Positions 1 through 12,742 are shown, numbered from the stretch's first letter. The stretch is DNA of 64,000 bases from Lentinus brumalis (GCA_001792895.1 MARA01000024.1:558001-622000); one strand, 5' to 3'. Numbers and translations are program-made. Notes: generated by a model from the letters alone, not told the origin.

Positions 1-236
1 AGTACTGGTCGTGCTATTTCGATTCCTCCAAGTAGCATCATGCCGATATCACACTGTCATATATTGCACGCATGCTCTCCCTTGTTGCGGAAGATAGTGG
101 GATGCCAGGAATATTTGTAGTGAGTGCGACGAGCCGGTTGTATCCCTGGTTGTATCTTGGCTTATGTACGGCTGCAGGGCCGTTGATTCCCATGAATGCC
201 TTACTCCAACAATGCACCCTCTCCTCCAACTACATA
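1..236 (+). repeat. Copy of a FunK1 3'-flank repeat
   Basis: This stretch matches 43978-44270 with scattered mismatches and a few indels. Shared landmarks are the opening agtactggtcgtgct, the atatattgcacgcatgctct block and the catgaatgccttactc block. The second copy begins about 134 bases after the stop codon of the intact FunK1 kinase (41129-43844). The match already runs at base 1, so the repeat probably continues leftward. No coding sense is evident in either copy. The simplest reading is a diverged duplication that included the 3' flank of a FunK1 gene. Confidence 0.75.
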
Positions 237-697
237 GCACAGGGTTGCCCGGAGTGAATACGAGAACGCTCATACTATGAGGACACACTGTTCGCTCGTG
301 AGGCAACTGACGCAGAGGCGGAATCCTGACCAAAATTTCAAGAAAGCGGACAGCACAATGCATGATGCATGATGGGTTGTAATACATTGCTCATGAAGCA
401 TGCGGACTATACTACCAAAGCAAACAAGCACGGAGAGTATGCTGGTGAGCGGGGGGTGACAAAGCGTGGGCGATACTAGAACAATCCTAATGTACGTGTC
501 AATAAAAGCGTGGTCATACTTTTGGAGTATACCTAATCTAGATGCTGCTACTGCGGACTGGGGCGGGTGATGGCGAAGTCGTTAGGCGTGACGGAAGGGA
601 GGACATGAGGGGCAAGGTGTAAGGACGCGGAGGGGAGGATAGCGATGCGGACGAGACCGAACAAGGAGAGATGCAAGTGGGACAGAAGATTGGGAAC
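237..697. other. Intergenic, no gene seen
   Basis: Only short, low-quality reading frames occur here. The right part (about 540-697) is the 3' untranslated region and downstream flank of the mitochondrial Hsp70 gene, which ends at 698. Nothing else is recognised. Confidence 0.6.
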
Positions 698-3185
698 TTA
701 ATCCTTCTTCTCCTCCTTGTTCTCCGAGCCGGGCTCAGAGGACGCAGCACCCTCAGCGTTGCGCTTCTCGTAGACCTTCTGGAAGAGGCCGAGCGAGGCC
801 TGCTGGGTCTCGTTCACCTTCTCCCGGATCTTCTCGGCGTCGATCGAGGCATCGCCAGCCTGACCCTTGACGGCGAGCTCGCGGAGCTCAGTGATGAGCT
901 TCTCGACCTTCGCCCGCTCGGTGGCGTCGATCTGGTCCTTGAACTCGTTCATGGCTGGAAAGAACGGTCATCAGCTGCCAGTCTTCAACACGGACATACG
1001 GGTCAAACTCACCCTTCTCGGTGTCAGCGCAGACAGAGTCGGCCTTGTTGGCCTCCTCAATGAGGGTCTTGCGTGCCTTATCGGTCTCGGCGTACTGCTC
1101 AGCCTCCGACACCATGCGCTCAATGTCCTTGTCGCTGAGACCGGACGAGGAAGCAATGGTCATGGACTGATCCTTGTTGGTCGCCTTGTCCTTAGCAGTG
1201 ACGTGGACGATGCCATCTAGTAGGTCATGGGTGAGAAACTGCTACAGTGGAAGACGCAAAAGAAGTAACATACCGGCATCGATGTCGAAGGTGATGTCGA
1301 TCTGAGGAACACCCTTTGGCGCGGGGGGGATGCCGACGAGGTTGAAGTTGCCGAGGAGCTTGTTGTCGCGGACGAGCTCACGTTCACCCTGGTAGATCTT
1401 GACCTCGATGGCGGTCTGACCGTCAGCGGCGGTCGAGAACGTCTGGGTCTTCTTCGTCGGGATGGTCGTGTTGCGGGAGATGAGCTTGGTCATGATACCG
1501 CCAAGCGTCTCGATACCGAGCGACAGAGGAGTGACATCGAGGAGCAGGATGTCCGTGACGTTGCCGGCGAGGACACCGCCCTGGATGGCGGCACCGATGG
1601 CGACAGCCTCGTCGGGGTTGACACCCTTGCTGGGCTCGCGACCGAAGATGGACTTGACGGTCTCGACGACACGAGGCATACGAGTCATACCGCCGACGAG
1701 GATGACCTCATTGACCTCGCTGGCCTTGACGCCGGCGTCGGTAAGCGCCTTCTTGCAGGGGTCAACGGTGCGCTGGATGAGGGGCGAAGTCAAGCTCTCG
1801 AACTGCGAGCGCATGATCTTCATGTTGATGTGCTTGGGGCCACTCGCATCAGCAGTGATGAACGGAAGGTTGATCTCTGTCTGCGAGGTAGACGAAAGCT
1901 CGATCTTCGCCTTCTCTGCGGCCTCACGGATACGCTGGATGGCGACGGGGTCCTCAGTGAGGCTCAGGCCGGTCTCCTTCTTGAACTCCTTGAGGACGTG
2001 CTCGACGAGGACGATATCGAAGTCTTCACCACCCAAGTGCGTGTCACCATTGGTAGACTTCACCTCGAAGACACCCTTCTGCATCTCCAGAATGGAGATA
2101 TCGAAGGTACCACCGCCCAAGTCGTAGACCGCGATGACCGAGTTGTCGGCACGGTCAAGACCGTAAGCAAGGGCGGCTGCGGTGGGCTCGTTGATGACAC
2201 GAAGGACGTCGAGACCCGCAACGGTGCCGGCATCCTTCGTCGCTTGCCGTTGTGCGTCGTTGAAGTATGCGGGGACAGTAACGACCGCGTGGCTGCACGA
2301 CGTCAGACACTGCCCATACTTCCAGAAGATGGACGATACTCACTTGACCTTCTTGCCCAAGTACTGCTCAGCAGTCTCCTTCATCTTCGTCAACACCATA
2401 GCAGACAGCTCCTCCGCAGACTGCGATTATTCTTGAGAATACCGCTCGTGGAACATGAGAGAATGAGACTCACGAATTGCTGCTTTTTGTCACCGTTAGT
2501 GACCTCCACCGCTGGCCTCCCGTCCGGCTTAGGGACAAGCTTGAACGGCCTACACAGAAGAGCGCAGTCAGCAAACCTGACTCAGGGCTGGGAAGGACCG
2601 ACACGTCATCACTTCGGCTGCAGCAAGCAGCGGATGCAAGACATGCCGGAGAAGGGGCTGCGCGTAGACGGATGAATCAGCGAGCAAATAAACGGTACTC
2701 ACCAGTGCGCCGCATCCTGCTTCACCTCCGGGTCGTTGAACTGGCGACCAATGAGACGCTTGAACGCGAAAACGGTGTTGGCAGAGTTGACGACAGCCTG
2801 ACGCTTCGCCGGAAGACCGACGAGACGTTCCCCATGCTTCGTGAACGCGACTACTGAGGGTGTTGTCCGCGCACCCTCAGCGTTCTCGATCACCTTCGCC
2901 GTCTTGCCCTCCATGACGGCAACGCAGGAGTTTGTCGTGCCAAGGTCAATACCGACAACGGGGCCTGTGAGCGCATGTAAGCACATCGACATGATATAGA
3001 TTTCGGATGCCAGCGAACAACTCACCGTTGACCTTGGAGTTCATATTCCTAGCAATCATCGAGCGCGGGAGACCCTAGACACGATTCAGCATCTTCCCGT
3101 TGTCGCGCACGTCGCAAGCGATACTTACCGCATAGTTCCCAGAGCGGGAAACCGACTGACGGACAGAACGAGCAGCAGCAAACAT
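698..3185 (-). CDS. SSC1: Mitochondrial Hsp70 chaperone (Ssc1 type)
   Basis: This is the ATP-driven matrix Hsp70, which pulls preproteins through TIM23 and folds them. The start at 3185 gives [19 protein letters not shown], a basic, serine-rich presequence. About eight introns are inferred. In order, the exons show the phosphate-1 motif [16 protein letters not shown] (about 2913-2962), VTPYF-equivalent [19 protein letters not shown], the linker motif [13 protein letters not shown], the phosphate-2 motif [10 protein letters not shown] and the adenosine motif [10 protein letters not shown]. The substrate-binding domain follows ([17 protein letters not shown]). The C-terminal lid ends in a charged, Glu/Lys-rich tail (SENKEEKKD), rather than the cytosolic EEVD, which supports the mitochondrial assignment. 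All catalytic motifs are intact. A heat-shock element lies about 105 bases upstream of the ATG. Confidence in family is very high; small exon-border errors are possible. Confidence 0.96.
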
Positions 3186-3289
3186 GATGGATGGGGATGA
3201 AGGAAAGGGTGAAGCCAGCATATCCCGCTTCCAAATTTTGTATGCGAGTGCGTAAGATTACGTAATGGCTCGGTTTAACCCGGTTACCT

Positions 3290-3309
3290 GGAATATTCCG
3301 GAATCTTGA
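3290..3309 (-). promoter_or_regulatory. Heat-shock element upstream of mtHsp70
   Basis: The bases GGAATATTCCGGAATCTTGA form four alternating five-base units, nGAAn-nTTCn-nGAAn-nTTgn. Three are perfect and the fourth has one mismatch. The site lies 105-124 bases upstream of the mtHsp70 start codon, where an Hsf1 site would be expected. The spacing and arrangement fit the canonical Hsf1 trimer site. Binding itself is inferred. Confidence 0.8.
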
Positions 3310-3750
3310 CCGGCGCCTACCAAGTCACTGCGTTCCGTAAACCTCCTTGAAAAGTTGAAGTCAGCGAGAAAGTCAGGCCTTCAGGCTTACGCGTGCATCA
3401 TACTTCGCAAGAACTGGAGTGTAAGTCGAGAGTCAGAAAGCGATATTATCGTCGGGCAGTACTGTGCGAGTAATAAGTACACACTAATGCAAACACCAGC
3501 GCGAGTATGCGTGGAATATAAGACACCGAGAGTGCGCGGAGCGAGGACAACAAAGGCACAGAGAGATCGCAAAAAGCCAGGTAGACGATGGGAAAGAGGG
3601 ATGGGGCAGTAAGAGTCCGTCCCAAGTCAGGGGGTCAGGAAAGAAAGCAGCGGAGGTAGGGATGGAAGAAAGGTGACGGCGAGAGAGAAGTGGTAATGCA
3701 CAATGCGGGTGAGAAGGAGGAACAAGAATGCAGACAAGCGAGAGAACTGT
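3310..3750. other. Intergenic between mtHsp70 promoter and eIF4G 3' end
   Basis: No convincing coding sequence is present. The left part carries the distal mtHsp70 promoter. The right part, rich in short G/A runs, is the eIF4G 3' untranslated region and flank. Confidence 0.55.
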
Positions 3751-6700
3751 CTATGTCAGAAGATTCACCAGCTTGTCGCTGTCCATCGACTTGCTGGCAA
3801 GCCGTGTCCGCCGCTCCTCGTCCTCGTGCAGGTGCGCGCCCTTCATCATAATCGCAAACAGGTCGAACGCCTTCGGGGCGTCGATCGCGATGTCGTCGAG
3901 GATCTCCGCCGTCGGCGTGAAGCCCTCCTCGAACGACGCAGGCGAGCACATGTTCCGCGACACCGCACGGTCAAAGAAGTCCGCGACGAGCTGCGCGTCC
4001 GACTCCTTCGACTCGATTGCCGTGGTGACGAGCTTGTCGACAAGCAAATGCCGGTGCTCTGATGGCAGCTTCGTGAAGTACACTTCGGCCTCGTCGAGGT
4101 CGCGAATGCTGAAGAACTCCTTCGAGTCCTCCTCAATCCGCGTCTTCGCCTCGGCCTCAGACATGTGGCCGCTCGTCGACTCGGCGCCGCCCTCGTCGTC
4201 CGAGTTGGCAGCAGACGCGTCGGGGGTGGTCTCGGACTTGTTCTCCAGAGGTACAGAGCGAGGCAGGAGCTGCAGCCTCTTGCGCTGAGGCTGGCCAGCT
4301 GCGTCGGGAGCACCGCCAGAGCCAAGATCGATACTGTTCTTGCGGCTCGGCGGGCGGCTCGACTTGCTAGTCGGAGCCTCTTGCGCGAGCTCGGCGTTGC
4401 CACTGAGCATCGAGAACATGTTGGTCGAGCCTGCGCGGATGGTGCTCTCCCGGCTCTTCGTCTTGTCACCCTTCTGGAACACCGAGCTGGGGCCGAAGGT
4501 CATCGGCGTCTGCTTGTTGATCTGGCCGAACTTCGACAGGTCACCAGCCTTGGGTGGCGGACGGGTAGCGGGACCGCCGGCAACGGCCCAGCCATCGGGA
4601 CCAATCTGTGTGTGGTCGCCACGGTCGCCGCCACGTCTTGAGCCACCACGGGACATGCTGAGCGTACGGTTCATAGCATCCTTCTCCGCAGAGGCCCTGT
4701 CCTTGGCAGCCTACGAGGGAGACGTTCAGATCTTCATCTAAACGTATCATGCGAGGAGTGTACGTACCTGCTCGTGGATAGATGCGAGCGTCGTAGGCGC
4801 GGCCACCGCATTTCGAGGAATCCACTTGCGCTCCCGCAACTCGATGATATCCTGCATCAAACACGTAAGGATAAGAAGTCATTGAGATAGGTTCAACGCA
4901 CCTGCAGCATGAACTGCATACGGGAGTTGACGTTCGGGCTCTTCGTAAGCTCCTTCATGCGTGAGAAGTACACGTCCATGTGAGCGCGGGCCTTGGGGGT
5001 ATCGAGGATCTGGCCGACAGTCGTCAAGAGCTTGCACAAGCTCTCGATCTCCTCCTCCTCCGGGTTCTCGACGTTGCCGAGGAGCTTCTTCACACACTCG
5101 TGCATGATACGCTCCGTGAGCATCTGCAGCTTGAACAGCTCGCCGATGAACTTGATGAGACCGAGGCCCTGACGCTTTGCCTTCTGCGCAGCGTAGTACT
5201 CGTCGGAGAAGTTGGCCTCGCCCTCCTTGTTCCCCCCAGCGGCCGCCTTCGCAGCGTTGTCCTCAGTGGCTTTCGTCGCAGCAGCGGCAGCAGTAGCTTC
5301 CTTCGCGACCCATCCACGCTCGAAGTCCTCCTGACAGCGATTGAGCAGGTACTTGCGGAAGAGCTGACCACCAGCGATGGGCTTGCCCTCAGCGTTCTTG
5401 ATCCCGTCGTCGTGGACGTTCGGGCTGATCTGCTCCATCATCTTGCGACACAACCGCGCGTACATCTCAGACCACGTCGCCTCGTCCGTCGCCTTCTCGA
5501 ACACGAGCCGAATGACTTGGATGAGCGTACGGCCGTCCTTCTCCTTCTCAGACTTGTTCGCCCATTCAATGATCTGGTCGGAGATCGAGTCGAACCGCTC
5601 CATGGTAAGCTTGTTGAGCAGGGAGCGGACCTTGCGGTCGACGACCTCGGGCGAGTCCTGATCGACGGCCTGAGGCTTCTTTGCGATACTCGCAGGCGTC
5701 CAGCGATTTGCGGAGACTTCAAGGGGCGCGACGGGTTCGAGGCTCATACCGAGCATAGACTGTTGGCCAAAGGAGCTGCCTGGGCCTGACGGGCGGTCCT
5801 TCTCCCCACGCTTGTTGCCGCGCTGGCTCCGCGTGCGGCCGCTGTTCGAGTGACCGGCACCACCCTGACTCGACGAGCGAACCATGGGGGTGGGGCGACC
5901 AAATGGCATGCCTGGCGGGCCTGATATGGACGTAGAGCGGTTAGACTGAGCGAAGCGCTCCTCGCTCGACATCTTCTGCGTCGGGGTAGAGAACTGACCC
6001 ATCGTGAAGGGGTTGACGGCAGGCTTGTTGAAACCGGAGATACCGAGCCCAACGGAGGCCTGGCGGGAAGGAGGAGGCATAGTAGTAGACGACGAGCGGC
6101 CGCCGCGGCCGTGCTGCGAGCCGCCGCGTGTGATAGGGAAGCTCTGGTCCGCAGGCTCGAGACCGATGGCATCCAGAGGAGGAAGAGAGTCGGGCTTCTC
6201 TTTGCAAACAGCCATGAACTGGAGAAGGAAATCGCGGTCGTAGCTAAGAGAGCATTAGCACAAGCTTCAAGAAGAATATGCTCAGTATACGTACCGGAAC
6301 TTGCCCTGCTTTGCGTTGACGTTGAGCTCGGGCTTGGGGCTCTTGAACCCCTCAGGGTACTGGATGCTACCGATATCCTCGATGATGCGAGCGGTGGCCA
6401 GCGCGGAAGGCAGAGGAGCGGGGATAGCGGGGTTCTTCGTCGACGAGAGATCGAGACGTCCCGGACGACGCTTACCGTCGGAAGGCGTGAGGGCGGTGTC
6501 GATACGGAGTGGCGCCTTGTCAGAGACCGTGTCCTTAGCCTCCTCCTTATTCGCCTCGTCCGTAGCCTCTGCAGGCTGCTCGGACTCATCGACTTCACCC
6601 TCCTCGGGCTCAGCCTTAGCCTCCTCAGCTTTGACTTTGGCCTGGGCCTGCTCCGCCTCCTTCGCAGCACGCTCCTCCTCCTCTTTCCGTGCTTTCTCCT

Positions 6701-8587
6701 CCGCCTCCTTGCGCAACCGCTCTTCCTCCTCCTCAGCCTTCCGCTTGCGCTCCTCTTCCTCCTCCTTCTGCCGCCTCTCTTCCTCCTCCTTCGCCCGCCT
6801 CTCAGCTTCCTCCTTCTGCTGCCTCTCTTCCTCCTCGCGCTTCGCCTTCTCCTCTGCATCACGCTTGGCCTTCTCCTCCGCCTCCTTCTTGGCCTTCTCC
6901 TCAGCTTCCTCTTTCGCCTTCTCCGCCTCCTTCTTAGCCCTCTCAGCCTCCTCTTCAGCTAGACGCTTCTTCTTGGCCTCTGGCGTTTCGATACGCACGG
7001 GAACCGTCCGCCGTGCCGGAGAATTCGGAACGATGGGCGATGAGACGGCAGCAGGCGTCGCATGTTTCTTGAACTGATCGAGGTCGACTTCTTGTCCGGT
7101 GACAGACTTGATGACGACACGCTTCCCAGGTGTGAACGCGCTTGCACCTGAATTTAACCGGGAGAGGCCGCCACCGGGAGCGTTGGAGGAAGCGGGGGTG
7201 GACGGAGTGGATGACGAGATGCTGCTGAGACTCGAGGTGTGTGTATGTGGTGACGGCGTAGAATGGGTGGGATGCACAGGGGGAGGGATGGCGGGCGTGA
7301 GAGTCGGTGTGCCGGGCGCGTGCAACGGTGGTGGCTGCCCTCTCGGGGACATCGGCAAGCCAGATATGGGAGCGCCCTGTGGGCCCTGTGGCGGATGGTG
7401 TTGCGGCGGCATGTGTTGCGGCATCCATTGCGGCGGCTGGTAGGGGTTGTAGTTCGGATCCACAGGCATACCAGGGTAGTACTATCAGGCGCTCGTCAGA
7501 CTTTCAACATGGCGATACAAGTTGCATATGACTCACGTAGTAACCCCACTGCGGCATCGGGACAGGCGCACCCGGAGGCACACCTTGCGGGGGTTGCCCA
7601 CCATGAGGGGGCGGCCCTAGCCGAGGGCTAGGCATGGCCTGAGGGAGTCCGGCCGAAGGCGGGCCAGGAGGTGCGGGTGGCCGACCATTGACGTTTCCGT
7701 TAGGTACCTGTCGAGGGAAGCTGGGCGAACGTGGTGGCCCTCCTGGGCTCGGTACGGGCATGCCATTCGGCTGCGGTGGGCGGAAGTTGTTATACGGAGC
7801 GCCCATCTGGGAAGGCGATGCTTGATGGGGGTGCTGTCCGCCTTGCGCTGACAACGAGGACTGAGGAAGAGGGGCAGGTCGAGTGGAAGGGGAGGCAGGA
7901 GTGGTCGTGGACGAGGAAGGGCCGTCTGAGCTCTTGCTCTGGAAAAGGCTTTTCACGTCGAACCCGGCGCGTTTGGGGGTTGACGAGGACGAGGGCGGCG
8001 TGGCGGACGAAGAGGATGCTGCAGCGGACGAGGTCGACGCTGCAGAAGGCGGTATCCCTGTCGAAAACGACGTGGTTCGCGAGTGCATCTTGCCGTTTGT
8101 GTTTGCTGCAGGCACGGAGCCAAACGTCTTGATGCCGTCGGGCTTGATGGTCGGAACGGCGGCGGGAGAGGACGAGATGGGTGCCGAGGTGTCGTCTATG
8201 GACCCGAAGGTCACCGAGGAACCTGAGCGTGGCAGCGTGTCAGCTGGTGTGGACTGTGGTGGCAGGATCGAGAGAGCAGGGATCCACGTAGGGATGCAGC
8301 AGGGATCGCAGCAGAAATACGAAGCCCTATCGCGAACACGCACCTGCTTTTGAGCCATTTGTCGGTGAGCGAGCTCCTACGCCATCCTTGAACGCTACAC
8401 CCTGTCCCAACGTACTCGGCCGTCTAGAGTGGGTTGGTGCTGAAGGAGTGGTCGCAGAAGGAGCGGGAGATTGCGGTCGGGGCGACGACGCTGTCGAAGT
8501 GTTCGCTGGCGGGCCTTTTGCCCAAGCTGACTTTGACGGTAGCTGCGACGACGGCTTTGGTGCAGATGCCGTTGAGGATTTGCTCAT
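3751..8587 (-). CDS. TIF4631: Translation initiation factor eIF4G
   Basis: This is the scaffold of the eIF4F cap-binding complex. The start chosen is the ATG at 8587 (MSKSSTASAPKPSSQ, then SKSAWAKGPP, a motif common at fungal eIF4G N-termini). A long Pro/Ser/Gly-rich region follows, with a Gly-Tyr-Tyr-rich segment near 7460-7560, then a strongly charged Glu/Lys/Ala/Arg coiled coil (about 6640-6970). The canonical eIF4E-binding motif YDRDFLLQF is split off by an intron and lies at about 6214-6241. It fits YxxxxLphi. The MIF4G domain (eIF4A binding, HEAT repeats) is encoded by about 4900-5680 and includes LNKLTMERFDSISDQI. The C-terminal MA3 domain (about 3751-4110) ends in DSDKLVNLLT. Six or so short introns are present. 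The gene is complete. A long antisense arginine-rich frame over the coiled coil is a shadow. Confidence 0.95.
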
Positions 8588-11500
8588 TCTGCGAGCGCGA
8601 TTGCTCACGCGATGAGCGCAAGAGGTGGTTGCGAGGATAAAGACTCACGAAATGCAGCGATTTGGATGATTGATAATACTTGGCGTCGCGTGAAGGTCGG
8701 TCGTGAAAGCTGACCTGCCTGCAGGCGAACAAAAGGTCGCGAGGAGGTTCTAAAGCTCGAAAGTCGGATGCTGGATGGTCAGCAATCCGCAGGATGTCTG
8801 TCCAGATGGAAGACGGAGGCAGGGTGCGGGGAGGACTCCGAAACAAAAAATCAGGCTCGCAGGGTGGGACCCCGGGATCACGTGGCACCGCAACCCCCTG
8901 GTGACATCACGTCGGGCCCGCATACAGTCATGGAAGATATGCGTAGTGTTCTACTGATGGTTACACATGGGACATACATGAACTACCACTGGCGTAGAAG
9001 GGCGACAGACGGCAGGTACCCGCGCAATGTTGTACGCACTGGTGACGCCACCCTGAATCCCCCTTCGAGTGTACCACTCTTCTTGAGGTACAACTATTCG
9101 AAGGTACATATCTCCTGAGGAGTAGTGGATCCGGGAGAATGTGCCAGTCGGAAGACCTCACCACTAGTCTCCATACCAGCCACGGACTGCTACTGTCTGC
9201 TCAAAAAGATCAGTTGGCTAACAACAACCGATAAGGGTGTGGTAAATAACTCATTTGTTTGTTGCTGGTCGGACAAATGAACCTGAGCCTCAGCTTCCAC
9301 AGTCTGTAGAAAGGACGTGCTCCGAGTCGTCCCATAGTTTGGTAGTGATACTTAGACGATGCAAGCCGTGCCATATGAGTTGACCTCTTTGTCTGTGGAG
9401 CGCCTTGGCAGAGGGTTGAACACGTACTGTAGATAGTGGATGCACTACGAAGTGGGAGCGAATCACCTCAGGTCTTGAAAAGGGATTCAGAATTGACGCG
9501 ATGAAATAGTCCTGGACTTCTTCGCTGAATGTCACCGAACCTCTGGAGCATCAGGTTAGGCTCTGGAACCTGAGGAGCACAGTACAGTAATCAGATTTCA
9601 GCAAGTGTTGGCCTCACAGGAGATTCAGGTTCACACTTAGCATATCTCAAAGAGTTTTAGGGAGACCAGTAAACTTCCCCGCAGACGCGAGCGCCCGGTG
9701 TGTCACGGCGAGAACACGGTTCTCCATTGCAAACGGTATATGATGGCTGCATATAAGTCGGTACACATGAGTTGGGATCCGCTGACGTATATGATGACCT
9801 TCAACTCACAAGACTTGCCACGTCCTCGTAGCCAGAGGCTTCAAGTTGATTCCGTACCACAGAGTCCAAGAGGGCCAGCATGAGGCACCAGCGAAAGGTC
9901 GGATGTATACACATGTACGTCCTCGAAAGCAATGCAACGCTGGTCTTCGTGTGGTCATGAAGCAAGGCAGTCAAGCAGGGTGGTGGTTGATGGGCCCAGA
10001 GGTGCCGAGTAAAGGAAGAGCACGTCCGATAGTACTCATGAGATCTTGAGTGCGAAGGTGGAGAAGACTTGACGTTCGCCATGCTGAGAGCAGGGGTCAC
10101 AAGCTGATTATGACGCCGCGATAAGTTCCACTTGGGAAGTCTTCATCGTCGTGACGGACTTGCGCTGCATTATCGATATCGCGCCATCCCCGTCGACAAA
10201 CGAGCAGCCAGACTGGAATTCGAGCGTCGCGTAGCGTAGCAAGAAGTAGAAGGAAGTAGAGGTGACGACTTCTTTCGGGCCAGGTCGTAGGGCGTGAGGC
10301 AGAGACGTGCGCGACGCGAACACGAGACGTTGTTGGAACGATAGTCTTCCGCAGCGCCGGCGAGAGAGTGATGCAAGCGGGATGTCCGAAGCTGTAGCGG
10401 GACAAGCGTGTTGGGACCTAGACGTTGAGGGATAGTGTAGCATGATCCTGATAGCGCTGCCGCTTCGCCCTGCTCATCGTCAAGGCGGAGCTCTTCGTCG
10501 CTGAACGGTAGGCATACGCCATGAGTGTGTAAGGCCGGCAGGGCGTATGTGGAATGTTGGCGCACGCGAGCTTGGAGGTGTTGTTGCGGGCACCGTCTGG
10601 CCCCAGATGCAGGTATGGCCGTCCGACGGTCGTAGATGTGCCAATCAGCGGAGGATCCTTTCTTCGCGTCCCGTACGAAATCCAGTGCTCATCAGCTATC
10701 GCGGGTCGAGGAGACAACAATTGGGGCGATTCGTCCTGTCAGAGGTGGACGTCCAGTCCAATAACGCAACCTCTCCTGCTTACCGCTGAAAGCAGATGCG
10801 CGTGAGTGCAGTCGTACAACCAAATACCGGGCGTAAGATACACCGAAGAGTGGACTGAACGTGTCCTCGTTGGCGCAAAATTCGCAGTCGCGCGACAGAA
10901 GTGGTCATGTTATCTTTCGATACACGCCAGTCCGCGTCGTGCCGACCACTCGACGTAGGGCGGGGGCACGCCTGTACCACTAGCGGGCGATGGGATTCAT
11001 GCACAACGTTGTGGAAGTGGGAGCAACAGGTCAAACGAGGCACGCACCGGTATCAAAGTGTATGCGCGCATAGAGTCTAAGAAGACTGCGTCTTGTACCC
11101 TGCTTGTACGATATGGTCGGAGCATCCCAGTGTCACAATCGGCGTTTTGTCCATCGAGGCTTTCTTCAGTACGCCAATTATATGCGCATATATGCACACA
11201 TTAGTGTATTTGGAGGGTTGACGGATCCAGACAAGCAGAAGAGCGGCGGGTGAGAGTGAGAGGGAGAAACATACGACATTTCCTTGCATACTTATACCCT
11301 CCCCCGTGCAGTCCATGCACAACAAGGACTCTCCAAACGTTTCGGCTCATATATGCGCATGCACTGGTAGGGGCCCATCATGCGCGTCCCGATTTCGGGA
11401 GTGCGAGGACGACGAGTTGAGGACAGTCGGACTTGCGGCAGGCCGTGAGACGGCAGGCGCAGTGGGGACCGGCGAAGTCAGGAAGGGCAATTGTGAGAGG

Positions 11501-12063
11501 GAACATCGATGGTGGAGGTAGAGGGTTGAGAAGGCGAGAGCAGCGAACCGATCGCGTACTTATATAGTCCAGAGTGAGCAGTCGCGTCGATTCGCCGTCG
11601 AGGAGCAACGCGAAAGCGCCGATCTTCGCGGTATATAGTTCGACGCGTGACGTCACCGCGTTCAAGTCCGAATCCGGTCGAGGAGGGCCCTCTTCCTCCT
11701 CTTGCAGCCTCATTCTCTGTCACTATCAGTGTCAAACCCTATGCCCTAGGGCTGACTGAACTTTGAACACTAGTGCTAATCACGGACACCTCTGAGGCTC
11801 CTCCGGAGCTCGAAGATTAGTTCCCCACCCTATATATAACGTTAACATTCTACGTATGCAGCTCAATTTGTTTTCGAACGCGACGACTCATTGGCCTCAT
11901 CAATGTACTAGACTGAGATTCCCTCCAGGACGACGTCCTGCTAGCACAAACATTGCCGCGCATTAACGTAGCTGTGCGAATCGCACACCGGCGATCGCGA
12001 TTCCTTCCCCAGCCCAAGTGCGGTTCCAGGACCTTTCGCCATCAGTATTCAACAATCCCCGCC
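8588..12063. other. Gene-poor stretch, about 3.5 kb
   Basis: No frame on either strand longer than about 130 codons looks coding, and none resembles a known protein. The left end is the eIF4G promoter and leader. TATA-like runs occur near 11530-11570 and 11630-11640. A 14-base perfect palindrome, TATATGCGCATATA, lies at 11179-11192, and a related atatatgcgcatgca occurs near 11347-11362. An untranslated or lineage-specific transcript cannot be excluded. Confidence 0.5.
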
Positions 12064-12742
12064 ATGGATCAAGCCGTAGAGAACGAGAATCAAGCCGCAA
12101 CGCAGCAGCCGCTTGTGATGCAAATAGTTGTCCGCCGTGACCTCCTCGATGTTCGTCTGTTTCCTCGGACTGAACTTTTCTCTTGCTGATCACTTATCAA
12201 TGCATGTGGTGTGTCCTGACGGCTTTCCTCGACACAGGCCGCAGGTTGGGGCGTCGGCCCTCTTATGGCACAAGTAGCTCACGCAACATCTGCTGTGATT
12301 CTGCATACGATATGTTCTGAAGTACTTTGCGACTGACGCGACTTGCACAGGTCCTTCACGAGACTCGCGAACGACCCGAGACGCAGACATACTTGCAGGA
12401 CCTGAAGAATATGCGAAAGGTCAGATACTCCTGTGTCGTCCGGGGACACGCACATCCCATACTGACATGGTTGACCATCCGCAGGTCGTCATGCAGGTGC
12501 GCGCCGTGACCGCAGCCTGCGACCCGCTTCATTTACAATGACTGCCTTGCCAGACTACCGATCAAGCGAGTATCGAGAAACTTGCGAAGCTACTGGACGC
12601 TTGCGATCCTCCAGTCCCATACCATCTTTGGATCGAGCAGCCGGAGAACACACCGACATGTCTCGCTCTCTCCCCCAACCGAAGAGAACCGAAGATCAAG
12701 AAGGCACTCGACAAGTCCAGTTGTAGGCTTTGGAAGGGTTAG
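12064..12742 (+). CDS. PTRHD1-type putative peptidyl-tRNA hydrolase
   Basis: The predicted protein has the Pth2/PTRHD1 fold and would release peptides from stalled peptidyl-tRNA. Exons are 12064-12150, 12238-12294, 12351-12419, 12485-12496 (only 12 nt, encoding VVMQ) and 12554-12742. The spliced protein reads MDQAVENENQ, then LVMQIVVRRDLLD, GWGVGPLMAQVAHATSA, VLHETRE, MRKVVMQ, and a C-terminal part with HLWIEQPENTPTCLAL, ending near SSCRLWKG. These are hallmark PTRHD1 segments (QIVVRRDL, GWGxGxxxAQxxHA, WxEQPEN). The start is the first in-frame ATG; codons upstream stay open but lack an ATG. The protein is about 130 residues, the usual family size. Family-level call is strong; activity of PTRHD1 proteins is less certain than that of PTRH2. 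Confidence 0.88.

Noticed and set aside
1462..2675. Two long plus-strand frames over mtHsp70
   Set aside because: They are antisense shadows of highly conserved Hsp70 exons.
5744..6862. A 372-codon arginine-rich open frame on the minus strand
   Set aside because: It is an alternate frame over the eIF4G charged coiled coil and eIF4E-binding region, which are read convincingly in another frame.
6111..6962. A 283-codon leucine-rich frame on the plus strand
   Set aside because: Antisense to the Glu/Lys-rich eIF4G coiled coil; the complement of GAG/AAG codons yields Leu-rich frames.
11179..11192. TATATGCGCATATA palindrome
   Set aside because: Fourteen bases of AT-rich palindrome are not surprising in 64 kb, and no gene start or partner site defines a role.
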